A DNA stretch of 64,000 bases from IMG/VR virus record IMGVR_UViG_3300021077_000136, positions 1 to 64,000 of that record. One strand, 5' to 3'. Under the pieces are notes generated by a model. The model was not told where the DNA came from. It was given only the letters and a program-made list of their open reading frames with translations, and made no database searches. This DNA comes from a virus. The position numbers and the translations under genes are program-made. Shown here one piece after another: positions 25,766-33,938 of this stretch (within the stretch, counting starts at the first letter, position 1; the number at the start of each line of letters is the position of its first letter).

Positions 25766-26652
25766 TCCACCGCCTTATGTGGACAAGTCCTATCTATTCC
25801 CTTTGCCATATTACAATTATGACAAAGCACCTGATAATCAGGCGGATATCCGTTCCGCTTAATCCAATAATAAGTAAGGGCAGTTCCTTGAGATTTAAGT
25901 TCTCTAGCTTGAGCCCTACCACCACCATTAATGTGATCAATGCAAAGAACCTCTAACTCATCATCTCCGCAACAAGAACACTTGCCGCCATAATGCCCAA
26001 TTACATCAGATCTTATTTTAATACGTTCTTTGTAATCTTGACTATTTGTATCTAAATTATAGATCCTCTGCTTATGATTACAATTATGACACAGTACGCG
26101 ATATCCATCTGGGTATCCATTACGCTTAAGAGCACACCAAAGAGAACTTTGACCTCCGTGCTGCTTTATATCTTTTGTCCCTCCGCCATTAATATGATCT
26201 AGAGCTAAAAATTCTAGATGGCTCTCCATACACAAAGCACATTCCAAACTTGTAGAGTACGCAGATAAGACCTCGGTTCTGAATTTGATATGCTTATTTC
26301 TAACACAAATCTTACACAAATAATCTGGTTTTGATTTGACCAAATAATATTGACCAAGTTCTAATAAACCATGATGTTTACAATATCTTTGACCATTCGC
26401 TTTTGCTAGTTCATATTCTTCTAATGTAATACCTAATCTAATAGCTGCCCTCTGTAATACTCCACATTCAGGACACCCATCTTTAAATACAAGATGATTA
26501 TCTGGAAGTTTCTGAAACGAGCCATGTATTTTGCATACAAGAGTCACCTTAGACCGGCGATTCCTATACTCCACCAAAGAATAGTCCAATACATCTCCAA
26601 AAATCTTTTTGGATTGCTTGATAAATTCTTCTTGAGTTTTCCTGATAGCCAT
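25762..26652 (-). CDS. Tandem HNH protein with an N-terminal zinc-ribbon module
   Basis: A 296-residue protein. Residues about 8-70 form a module with CKIHG and CPEC, seen in phage and giant-virus endonucleases. Two similar HNH units follow, each with C-x2-C, a DHINGGG motif, a KRNGYP(P)DY stretch and CHNCN. The internal duplication is clear to the eye. Such proteins are usually mobile endonucleases; two nuclease units in one chain could cut both strands or be part of a duplication in progress. Confidence 0.85.
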   Translation of the reverse strand: MAIRKTQEEFIKQSKKIFGDVLDYSLVEYRNRRSKVTLVCKIHGSFQKLPDNHLVFKDGCPECGVLQRAAIRLGITLEEYELAKANGQRYCKHHGLLELGQYYLVKSKPDYLCKICVRNKHIKFRTEVLSAYSTSLECALCMESHLEFLALDHINGGGTKDIKQHGGQSSLWCALKRNGYPDGYRVLCHNCNHKQRIYNLDTNSQDYKERIKIRSDVIGHYGGKCSCCGDDELEVLCIDHINGGGRAQARELKSQGTALTYYWIKRNGYPPDYQVLCHNCNMAKGIDRTCPHKAVE

Positions 26653-26924
26653 CAGTCTCCGAGCAAAGACCTAATTGCTCGCAGACGCTTCTCGGGATCC
26701 TTGGAAGATGCAGCGATTTTTACGATATCCTTCAGAATATCGGCAGCGTCTTTGAATGAATCCTCGGCAGTCTTAGAAAGACATTCCTTGCAAACAACGA
26801 TGGAATTATCAAAGCCTGATAGCTTAACTGTTTTGAGATCGTGCACAAAACACTCGCCACCGCAACCCTGGCAATTCATCGACGCTGTATTGCAGCCGCT
26901 GTCTATAAAGTCTTGTTCGGTCAT
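26652..26924 (-). CDS. Small zinc-finger-like protein, 90 aa
   Basis: Cysteines in C-x2-C pairs (CQGC, then CKEC) suggest one zinc ribbon, followed by a helical, charged C terminus. It overlaps the tandem HNH start by one base. Function unknown. Confidence 0.65.
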   Translation of the reverse strand: MTEQDFIDSGCNTASMNCQGCGGECFVHDLKTVKLSGFDNSIVVCKECLSKTAEDSFKDAADILKDIVKIAASSKDPEKRLRAIRSLLGD

Positions 26925-26974
26925 AGTACCGCCTCACAAAGGATACACAAATATCCCATATATCAAGGCGGAAA

Positions 26975-27520
26975 CTATGACGCGATTTTCTCTAATTCTG
27001 CTCTGATTCCGGCGCTTTCGCTATTAACACCAGGGAAATATTCACCCCATTGAGGATGAGGATTTGGAATTACAGCATATTCCATAGCCAAAGAGTCATG
27101 CGGAATTACTGGCTTTCGAAGTAATTTCAGCCCAGCTTCCTCTGGAGTTCGGTTACCTTTGGCAGCGTTGATGGCCAGGGAAGCGGTTACGCAGTTCTCC
27201 CAGACGCTTTTCCCGCCACGAGCCTTCGGTATTATATGATCAACCGTCAACTGAGACGGAGGAAGAATAGCGCCGCTATACTGGCAGCGATACAAATCTC
27301 TGCGGAAGACACCACGGAAATTGAACCTTGGCATGAGTGGCTTCTTCCGTACGTATTGCTTCAGAAGAATAATTGCAGGGTAGTCCATGTCCTTGTACAT
27401 GGGCACGCCTTTCCACGTAGCAAGAACGTCAGCCTTGCCAGTCATGACCAAACGAACCATTCTGGAAAATGACAGAAAGGAAATAGGTCTGTATACCTTA
27501 TCAAGAAGTAAAGTTTTCAC
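26975..27520 (-). CDS. HNH endonuclease (HNH_5/McrA-like), 181 aa
   Basis: The N terminus (LLLDKVYRPISFLSFSRMVRL) and core (RCQYSGAILPPSQLTVDHIIPKARGG, then WENCVTA) match bacterial HNH_5 proteins. Host relatives are common genes of unknown duty, so this could be a captured host-type enzyme rather than a homing nuclease. It overlaps the MT-A70 methylase gene by 4 bp. Confidence 0.85.
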   Translation of the reverse strand: MKTLLLDKVYRPISFLSFSRMVRLVMTGKADVLATWKGVPMYKDMDYPAIILLKQYVRKKPLMPRFNFRGVFRRDLYRCQYSGAILPPSQLTVDHIIPKARGGKSVWENCVTASLAINAAKGNRTPEEAGLKLLRKPVIPHDSLAMEYAVIPNPHPQWGEYFPGVNSESAGIRAELEKIAS

Positions 27521-28188
27521 TGGTTTTTCAATCTGTCTATTGACACTCTGATATCTTCGCCAGGCGTACTTGGGGCCTCAAGTCCCACGCACGTCCATCC
27601 AGCCTTATCTCTCCTAGCAAATAATTCTAGACAATTCCCAGTTGGGAACATCTCGCCTAGCATATTTTGTAATAAATCTGGTTTTATAGAATGCTTTGTT
27701 GCTGGGAAGAAATGAACTGATCTCTGAGATTTATTTGCTAGATGGTCGTATATCTTACCACGAACCCCAACCAAAACAAGCTCGTGAGTTTGTCTGAACA
27801 ACCGGCCCATTCCAAACGAAAGAACATTAGCCAAGTCAAATGACTTAATGTCTTCTAATGAAAATATACCATTGCCTTTTTTCATCCACAATTTCAAATC
27901 TTTATATAAGTCTTTAAGATGAAATTTCTTTGTCTTAATCCAAATATGTGTTTGTGTTTGCCTAAATCCCCAAGCCTTCATTACATCAAGTCCTTCTTGT
28001 AGTAATGAAGATGGACACCAAAGCAAAAGAATCGCATCGTCTTCAGCGATATCTTTAACAGGTAATGCTTTCAAGTCTTTAATTGAAAGAGTGGCATATA
28101 CAGATGCAGCTCCTCTTTTTGTCTCGGACATTGTGAGCTTATCGGAGAATGGCCATGGGCAATCTGCATCAATTACTCTGAACTTCAT
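27517..28188 (-). CDS. MT-A70 family adenine methyltransferase
   Basis: A 223-residue protein with MT-A70 hallmarks: the N-terminal catalytic motif, here DADCPW instead of the usual DPPW; LLLWCPSS; the target-side GRLFRQTHELVLVGVRG; and the C-terminal CLELFARRDKAGWTCVG that completes the SAM site. The family methylates N6 of adenine in DNA or RNA. The Pro-to-Cys change in the catalytic loop is unusual, so activity is uncertain. Confidence 0.85.
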   Translation of the reverse strand: MKFRVIDADCPWPFSDKLTMSETKRGAASVYATLSIKDLKALPVKDIAEDDAILLLWCPSSLLQEGLDVMKAWGFRQTQTHIWIKTKKFHLKDLYKDLKLWMKKGNGIFSLEDIKSFDLANVLSFGMGRLFRQTHELVLVGVRGKIYDHLANKSQRSVHFFPATKHSIKPDLLQNMLGEMFPTGNCLELFARRDKAGWTCVGLEAPSTPGEDIRVSIDRLKNQ

Positions 28189-28211
28189 GATTATTCTTTC
28201 TAATGTAGATA

Positions 28212-28691
28212 TTACTTAGCTGATTGGACAACTTGAGCAAATGGAGGTGGCGATTGAGAAACTGGGCGAGGAGATATGCTTGGCAAAGGAGGAACTTCAG
28301 ATTGTTCTGTACTTGCAACTGTTCCATCTATTTTGGCAATATCATCAATAGATGGAATTCTCTTAATTGGTCTAAGCGCATGAGAAGCTATTTTACTTGG
28401 CTCGGCTTGAACTATTGGCTGTAATGGTTGTTTTAGTGCATTAGAATATTCAAGATAGCCAGTAAGACGGGCAATATCATCGTGATTATTCTCAGTTTCC
28501 TTCGCAAGAACATTAATTCTTTCAACAAGAATTTCGTAACTCTTCTGGGTTACTTTTGTATCTTGTGGCTTTGCTAATGTATATACGGCCGTTACAATTG
28601 CAGCCACTGCCACCAATAATTCCTTTATACTTATAAAGTAAGATATTGCTTTAAAGAATTTACTTTGAGGTTTACATTCATCGTCTGCCAT
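28212..28691 (-). CDS. Single-span membrane protein with a Pro-rich tail, 159 aa
   Basis: One transmembrane segment near residues 22-42 (SIKELLVAVAAIVTAVYTLA), then a helical region and a proline/serine-rich C terminus. There is no signal peptidase site, so it is likely membrane-anchored with the tail on one side. Function unknown; a spanin-like or superinfection-related role is possible but unsupported. Confidence 0.65.
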   Translation of the reverse strand: MADDECKPQSKFFKAISYFISIKELLVAVAAIVTAVYTLAKPQDTKVTQKSYEILVERINVLAKETENNHDDIARLTGYLEYSNALKQPLQPIVQAEPSKIASHALRPIKRIPSIDDIAKIDGTVASTEQSEVPPLPSISPRPVSQSPPPFAQVVQSAK

Positions 28692-28694
28692 GGC

Positions 28695-29030
28695 CTAACC
28701 TATTGATTTGATTGTATTAAGCAACATATCTATTTTTGCAACATTTAATTGCACCTTAAGATCTTCAAGCTCTTCCTTCTTCTTTTCGTGTAGCCTTTTT
28801 AGTGCAAATTTATGGCGCATATCATGAAGAGAATACTTCTCTCTTGGTCTTTGATTATCTCGATTCAAAGAATCAGATAGAGTTTCTATTGGCATTGAAT
28901 GAAGCCAATTCATAGCATCATCATCTGTAGAATAATGAAAACAATACCTATCATGCTCTTCGGCGATAGCTTTGAGATCGAGACCTAATTCCTCTACAGT
29001 CTCTTGAAGGTGTTTAACGCTCGATAACTT
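28695..29030 (-). CDS. Hypothetical helical protein, 111 aa
   Basis: The ATG at 29030 is preferred to a start at 29129 that would overlap the upstream gene by over 100 bp. It is highly charged, with a coiled coil in the second half (RLHEKKKEELEDLKVQLN). No family recognised. Confidence 0.6.
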   Translation of the reverse strand, partial: KLSSVKHLQETVEELGLDLKAIAEEHDRYCFHYSTDDDAMNWLHSMPIETLSDSLNRDNQRPREKYSLHDMRHKFALKRLHEKKKEELEDLKVQLNVAKIDMLLNTIKSIG

Positions 29031-29445
29031 CATAACCAATCTCACGTAAGAAAGCAGCCGTATATTCCCGGAAACTAGTATGTCCGCCGCGCTCCCAAGA
29101 CAGCAACGTGTCTCCATCCTCAAACCCAATTATTTCTTGAATAGTCTGGCCTGTTTGCTTAGACTCAGCTTCCAGCGTGACTTTGAAGTCAGCAAGACGA
29201 GATAAATATCCAGTAACGAAATCATCACCAGCTTTCTTCATCAAGACGTCATCACCGTCAGCGTCTTTCTTGGCTTTGTAATAATTCCAGTACACATCTC
29301 CTGGAGATAAGAATTCATGGCAAATCTTACAATCATATCCACATTCATTTTCCAGATTCTTTGGCTTTGATGGAGAAATTCCAATCTTTCTTCCTGGTCC
29401 ATGAACTTCTGGTTCCCAATATGAGGCTGTGTAAAGAGTAATCAT
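29014..29445 (-). CDS. Hypothetical protein, 143 aa
   Basis: Starts with beta strands and a C-x2-C pair (YDCKICHEF) that may bind zinc, followed by helices with acidic surface. It follows a strong hairpin at 29463-29508. No domain recognised. Confidence 0.6.
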   Translation of the reverse strand: MITLYTASYWEPEVHGPGRKIGISPSKPKNLENECGYDCKICHEFLSPGDVYWNYYKAKKDADGDDVLMKKAGDDFVTGYLSRLADFKVTLEAESKQTGQTIQEIIGFEDGDTLLSWERGGHTSFREYTAAFLREIGYEVIER

Positions 29446-29462
29446 CTTTATATTTCCTTAAA

Positions 29463-29508
29463 TAGCAAAGGCTGGTGTCCTAGATAACTAGGCATCACCA
29501 GCCTTATT
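29463..29508 (-). terminator. Hairpin after the 29539 gene, possible terminator
   Basis: A 10-bp stem (AAGGCTGGTG / CACCAGCCTT) with an inner CCTAG/CTAGG helix. On the minus strand it follows a gene end but only a weak T-run comes after it, so it may be a terminator or an mRNA-stabilising hairpin. Confidence 0.5.
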
Positions 29509-29538
29509 GCCTGGGCCTTAGCCCATCTCGACTAGCGT

Positions 29539-29778
29539 TTATAGTTCTTCTTCAAGAACTGTAATGGAATTTTCCAAGTCGCCGATTTTCTCTTGAACGA
29601 TAAAAGATAAATCAGAAATTTCTGCTAATAGATCATGAATCTCATCAATAAATTCTCTCAGAGCAGAGACTTCTTCTTCAACTATTTCACGATTCAAAGG
29701 AACAACTGTCCTTTGTATTCGTACTCGTTCATCTGATTTTCGAAATGAAGTATTACTTCCATAACGATATTTTGACAA
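29539..29778 (-). CDS. Small coiled-coil protein, about 79 aa
   Basis: The first possible start is GTG 29790, but an almost full-length SD (AAGGTGGTGAT) overlaps it. The SD sits seven bases upstream of TTG 29778, so TTG is the likely start. The body has an acidic coiled coil (EEEVSALREFIDEIHDLLAE). Function unknown. Confidence 0.6.
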   Translation of the reverse strand: MSKYRYGSNTSFRKSDERVRIQRTVVPLNREIVEEEVSALREFIDEIHDLLAEISDLSFIVQEKIGDLENSITVLEEEL

Positions 29779-29798
29779 ACAAATCACCACCTTCCAAA

Positions 29799-30461
29799 TT
29801 ATCCCATATCAATTGAATATGGGTCAAGCTCTAACGGGGTATCCGAAAGAGGCACGTTAATCTGGTACATTGTATCAACTGATTTCCTTCCACTATCAGG
29901 AGGGAATCTCTTGGTAACATGTACCCGATATTCTCCAGGGGCCAACGCCATCAACCATCGACCCTTTGTATTAGTTCTAGTTTGACTTATCAGGTCATTA
30001 TTATCATCTAATACTTCTACGTTGGCTAAAAACAATGGGTCATTTCCACGATTCAATATTTGAGTAACAGAAGATTTTGGACCCTTAGGTTTTGGACCCC
30101 TCTGTACACGAGCTGGCAATCTCAATGTAGACTCGCTCATCTCACCAGAATGCTCAGCGGGTTTAGCTATAAGTGCTCCTTGGCGCTCATCAATCGTAAC
30201 CCCTTTAGAGGCAGCCATTTCTGCAAATCGATTCGTCCTTGGACGACTATCAAAGTTATCTTTATTGATTGTATCTAATGGTAGAACTTTACGTTCTGGT
30301 ATAACAGATGGCGGAGGAAGAATAGATGGAGTCTTATTAAGCTTGCCTAGCAAGATCTTTAATATATTCTCACTATTCTGTTGACGTTTCTCAAGCGTTA
30401 TAAGCTTGGCCTCTATCGACAATAGAATATCAGTAGCTAATCTTTTTTCATCGTCCGCCAC
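29799..30461 (-). CDS. Coiled coil plus carboxypeptidase-regulatory-like domain protein
   Basis: 220 residues: an N-terminal coiled coil (about 10-45), a Pro-rich linker, and a C-terminal beta-sandwich resembling CarboxypepD_reg (VEVLDDNNDLISQ, then GRWLMALAPGEYRVHV). Such domains occur in secreted and virion proteins, so a structural role is likely but not proven. Confidence 0.6.
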   Translation of the reverse strand: MADDEKRLATDILLSIEAKLITLEKRQQNSENILKILLGKLNKTPSILPPPSVIPERKVLPLDTINKDNFDSRPRTNRFAEMAASKGVTIDERQGALIAKPAEHSGEMSESTLRLPARVQRGPKPKGPKSSVTQILNRGNDPLFLANVEVLDDNNDLISQTRTNTKGRWLMALAPGEYRVHVTKRFPPDSGRKSVDTMYQINVPLSDTPLELDPYSIDMG

Positions 30462-30465
30462 TATA

Positions 30466-31500
30466 TTACTCCCCTAGAATGATTCCAAAATCAATCTTGA
30501 TTCTTTTTATTAACTGAATCCTATCAATTTCCAAATTCTCATTCAGAAGAAGATCACTAATAAAATCGCGAACAGTTCCGGCATCCTCTTCTATGTTGAC
30601 AAGCTTTCCATCCACAATGACTGCATAGTGTCCTTCGGGAATGGCTGCCGGACATGCAGGTTCCGCAGCAACTTCCTCAGAATCACTCTGATCCTCTTCT
30701 TGAACTTCTTCTTCATCTTCGTCATCATCCTCATCAGGCGGTGGTCTGACAATTTGCGCCATTTCCTCTGGCCACTCAGTAATCTGACTATCTTCCTCAG
30801 CCTCAGACGTCAGCTCAAATTCCTTACCACCAATCTCAAGATCTAACTCTGAATACATATTGCTGACTAATTCGCCAATTACAACCTTATCAACCTTTAA
30901 TGTATCCAATTGTTTTACGATATCAGTAAATATACCCTTGGGTCCGAATGTATTCTCGCGAAGATTTTTTAGCTCTTGAAGATCTGTAATTTCAGATAAT
31001 TCTGCAACTACTAAACTCTTTACGTGTTGTAATCTTTTGGTAAAGAACTTAATTGATTCGGCCGTCTTTGGATTTTTCATATCAGCTAACGGATTAATAC
31101 CCTGCAACTTCTCAATATCAACCTCTTCATTATTGTCGATAATTCCGGTTACCTTATCATCATACCAGGCATGTTCAACATTACCAACAGATACAAAGTT
31201 ATTCTTTGGTGGAATAAACTTATCATCGTCATCAGCAGACTTCTTGATTTGTTTTCTGAATGTAGGCTTAGTGGGATTGGTTGACGTAGCTGGCGAGGCT
31301 TTAACAACTACCGGCTCTCCACTAATCTCCCTAGTAGAAGGAATATTGCGTCTCTTCTCACTTCCAACCTTAGGAAAACCAAACTCATCATGTAGTAATG
31401 GTTGTCCACCAACTTTAGGTTCAATATCAAGCCGCTGATATTCTGGCTGCCGCGTCTTAGCTTCTAGCATCCGCTTTACGGAATCTTTTTCATCGGTCAT
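30466..31500 (-). CDS. Acidic hypothetical protein, 344 aa
   Basis: A low-complexity, very acidic segment (DEDDDEDEEEVQEE region) lies near residues 250-275. The N terminus is disordered and basic and the middle is helical. It overlaps the bS21-like gene by 4 bp. It could be a scaffold or a DNA-mimic style protein; neither is shown. Confidence 0.55.
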   Translation of the reverse strand: MTDEKDSVKRMLEAKTRQPEYQRLDIEPKVGGQPLLHDEFGFPKVGSEKRRNIPSTREISGEPVVVKASPATSTNPTKPTFRKQIKKSADDDDKFIPPKNNFVSVGNVEHAWYDDKVTGIIDNNEEVDIEKLQGINPLADMKNPKTAESIKFFTKRLQHVKSLVVAELSEITDLQELKNLRENTFGPKGIFTDIVKQLDTLKVDKVVIGELVSNMYSELDLEIGGKEFELTSEAEEDSQITEWPEEMAQIVRPPPDEDDDEDEEEVQEEDQSDSEEVAAEPACPAAIPEGHYAVIVDGKLVNIEEDAGTVRDFISDLLLNENLEIDRIQLIKRIKIDFGIILGE

Positions 31501-31823
31501 ACCAGCACCTCAGATCTCTTTTCATCTCGGCTAATCTGCTTCTGTGACTTGACCTTCTGACGTCGATCCCATTCACCAGTCTTCACTAGATTTTCTCTAA
31601 TCTGCGTCATCACCCTCCGATCAACTGCTTCTCGGCGCTTACGACGCTTCTTCATGCTCGGCTTCTCAAAAGCCATGCGCTCTTTGATTTGCCCAACTAC
31701 GCGTTCCCTTTGAAATAATGCCTTGAACTTACGGAAGGCATATTCAAAATCCTCTCTTGAGGACCCCTCCACAGTAACCTCAATAGGTCGAACCCAGTTA
31801 GGATCTAAAATACTTCCTCTCAT
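31497..31823 (-). CDS. rpsU: Ribosomal protein bS21 homologue
   Basis: 108 residues. The first 60 follow the bS21 pattern: IEVTVEGSS, then DFEYAFRKFKALFQRERVVGQIKERM in two helices, then FEKPSMKKRRKRREA. Host bS21 is about 70 residues and sits near the mRNA 3' anti-SD end of the 30S platform. This copy has a short N-terminal extension and a long basic C-terminal tail. Phage-encoded bS21 is known in other large phages and is thought to replace host bS21 to favour phage mRNAs; that role is inferred here. It overlaps the AAA ATPase gene by 4 bp. Confidence 0.85.
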   Translation of the reverse strand: MRGSILDPNWVRPIEVTVEGSSREDFEYAFRKFKALFQRERVVGQIKERMAFEKPSMKKRRKRREAVDRRVMTQIRENLVKTGEWDRRQKVKSQKQISRDEKRSEVLV

Positions 31824-33151
31824 AAAACATCTCCATCATCTTCTTCTTCGAAATCATCTGTTAAGTCACGCTTCTTAGAACTAAAATCTGAATCAGCATT
31901 CTTCTTTTCTTCTAAGACTTGTTTCAAAGACAAATCAACATTTGCTGCACTAGGGACTTCTCGACCTTCTGGTATAGCAATAAATACAGCATTGAAATAT
32001 AACTCTTGCAAATGAGCATATGTTAACTTATTCTTTACTGACTTCTTTGCAATTGATTCAATCTTCTTAGTTGATAATATATCAGCTAAATATTTATTCA
32101 AATACTTTATCGTCTGATCAATATCAGGCAATGGGAATTCGAAAAAGCTATCAAAGCGCCTTGGCCGGCTCTTGATATTCTCCTCCAAACTTGAAAAATC
32201 ATTCCCAGTAACAATTGTCAGGATACCATCCCTCTTCTGCAATCCGTCCAAAAGCTGCAGAAAATGTCGAACATCAACGGTCTTTATCATTTCCTGAAGG
32301 TCTTCGAAGAATAGAAGAGCCGGTGAATGTTGCTCAGCATATTCGAACGCCTCTTCCAACAACTCATCAGGATTTGGATGGCCAGGTTGAATCGTTACAG
32401 GTTTCAGCTGGGGGTATTGAGCCATGATCACTCGCAAGCATGATGTCTTGCCACAGCCACGATTCCCCCAAAATCCGATGCCTCGCCGCCACGGAACCTT
32501 CAACTTCTCATAGATTGACTTAGAATTAAGAAACCCATCTATGGTAGTTACAATACGTTCCTTTAAATCTCCATGAAGGAAAATATCTTCCCATGAAATG
32601 CTAGGATCATAAGGAATCGAATCACCACCGATTACCTCAATCTCCTGGCTATCCCTCTCTCGTTTGTTTTGCCAAGCCTCATATTCATTGCGAAGATCTA
32701 TGTAAGTCTTATAATCATTTTTCTTAACCAAAACAAAGAAGCTAACCTCATCCTCATTTTGATTTCCCTTATGAAACAAACCGCAATGATAGAATTTCAA
32801 ATCACCTTTTGTGATGCGAAAGATACCTACACCAACAAAATGTTCATCATGGTGATCACTCTCCCATGAAGTAATAGCATCTGTATGAATTGCTTGTGTT
32901 GATATTCCTGACTCTTCACAAAATTGCATAAATGATCCATCGATGCTAATCTTGTTATGAATAAATGGTATCCAATCTCCACAATATCCAGGATCCTTTT
33001 CATTCACAAAGAGCATAGCCCAATGCATTACTTCTATAAGGCTCTGTTCTGGACGTGCTAATTTGGTATTGTAACCAACAGAAATATTCTGCAATCTAGA
33101 AATAGTCAAAGATTCCTGAGCAGAAATCTGCTTTTCGGAAAATCGATTCAT
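31820..33151 (-). CDS. AAA family ATPase
   Basis: A 443-residue protein: an unknown N-terminal domain (about 1-190), then an AAA module with Walker A GNRGCGKTS, Walker B LLFFEDLQ, sensor TGNDF and arginine finger RPRRFD. The C-terminal tail is acidic. The module is closest in feel to Bcs1/FtsH-type AAA remodelers rather than helicase loaders. Substrate unknown. Its stop overlaps the bS21-like start by 4 bp. Confidence 0.85.
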   Translation of the reverse strand: MNRFSEKQISAQESLTISRLQNISVGYNTKLARPEQSLIEVMHWAMLFVNEKDPGYCGDWIPFIHNKISIDGSFMQFCEESGISTQAIHTDAITSWESDHHDEHFVGVGIFRITKGDLKFYHCGLFHKGNQNEDEVSFFVLVKKNDYKTYIDLRNEYEAWQNKRERDSQEIEVIGGDSIPYDPSISWEDIFLHGDLKERIVTTIDGFLNSKSIYEKLKVPWRRGIGFWGNRGCGKTSCLRVIMAQYPQLKPVTIQPGHPNPDELLEEAFEYAEQHSPALLFFEDLQEMIKTVDVRHFLQLLDGLQKRDGILTIVTGNDFSSLEENIKSRPRRFDSFFEFPLPDIDQTIKYLNKYLADILSTKKIESIAKKSVKNKLTYAHLQELYFNAVFIAIPEGREVPSAANVDLSLKQVLEEKKNADSDFSSKKRDLTDDFEEEDDGDVL

Positions 33152-33390
33152 ATATAATCCCTCGGCTCTCCGTACTTCTTTCCATTAATCATTATCTTGT
33201 AATAATTAACAGTAAGACTAAGTGGAATCTCTTCAAAAGAGACATCAAGACCAATGCCACTGGCACACCTAAATATATGCTTGGCTATATCTTTCTCTCG
33301 ATGTATTATGCAATAATCACCATTCAACTCTGTACACTCAACATTCATATTAGATGATAAGGTATCAACTATATTTTTTATTTTTCTCAT
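33148..33390 (-). CDS. Hypothetical protein, 80 aa
   Basis: A small alpha/beta protein, likely a single beta-sheet domain; no recognised motif. It is coupled by 4-bp overlaps to its neighbours on both sides. Confidence 0.6.
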   Translation of the reverse strand: MRKIKNIVDTLSSNMNVECTELNGDYCIIHREKDIAKHIFRCASGIGLDVSFEEIPLSLTVNYYKIMINGKKYGEPRDYI

Positions 33391-33575
33391 AATATAAGCA
33401 TTCCATTCTTGATTATGTTCTTGAATTTCTTATAGTTGCGCGGCGTATCTCTATTAGCCACTACTTCTGACCCTAGAAGAATCATTGTCTGTCTGGCAGG
33501 TATATCTGTCGCTAACTTATGATGACGAAATGCCCTTGGCTTATTGATGAGCTTTTCCAGATCTGTTTTATTCAT
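33387..33575 (-). CDS. Hypothetical basic protein, 62 aa
   Basis: The ATG at 33575 overlaps the upstream stop by 8 bp and is preferred to the longer frame from 33590. Strongly basic with His and Arg, possibly nucleic-acid binding. No family recognised. Confidence 0.55.
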   Translation of the reverse strand: MNKTDLEKLINKPRAFRHHKLATDIPARQTMILLGSEVVANRDTPRNYKKFKNIIKNGMLIL

Positions 33576-33849
33576 ACAGATCCAATTCACATCTATTAAA
33601 TACTGTAGGCCCTACATGCAATAAGCCACATAATGATGCATACAAGTCAATAGTTATCATATTCTTAGATACTTTAATTACGTCACCAGAGTTGTATGGA
33701 TTAACCTTAGACACACCAACTTTAATTCTTCTTTTGGCATTTTTTGACTGCCAAATACGAAGGCACTCAGGACAACCATCAGGATTTAGGTTGGTCTTTA
33801 TTGGTTTTTTTATTGCCTTATATGTTGGGTGTTTTTTGCACTTCAGCAT
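33568..33849 (-). CDS. Small zinc-binding-like protein, 93 aa
   Basis: The N terminus has CKKH, then CPECLRIW, resembling the zinc-ribbon module at the start of the tandem HNH protein. The rest is beta-rich. It may be a remnant or relative of an HNH-associated DNA-binding module. A small hairpin (33912-33932) and a TATAAT-like box lie upstream, but no matching -35 was found. Confidence 0.55.
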   Translation of the reverse strand: MLKCKKHPTYKAIKKPIKTNLNPDGCPECLRIWQSKNAKRRIKVGVSKVNPYNSGDVIKVSKNMITIDLYASLCGLLHVGPTVFNRCELDLYE

Positions 33850-33938
33850 GGCTATTTAGAACTTTCTCTGCTTTTTTAATATAAAAGTAGACCCTTATTA
33901 TAATCTAACGTCTCAACTTATAAGGTGTTGAGCTACCA

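Noticed and set aside
33897-33925. Promoter upstream of the 33568 gene
   Set aside because: A TATAAT-like box is present, but no acceptable -35 at 15-19 bp spacing.
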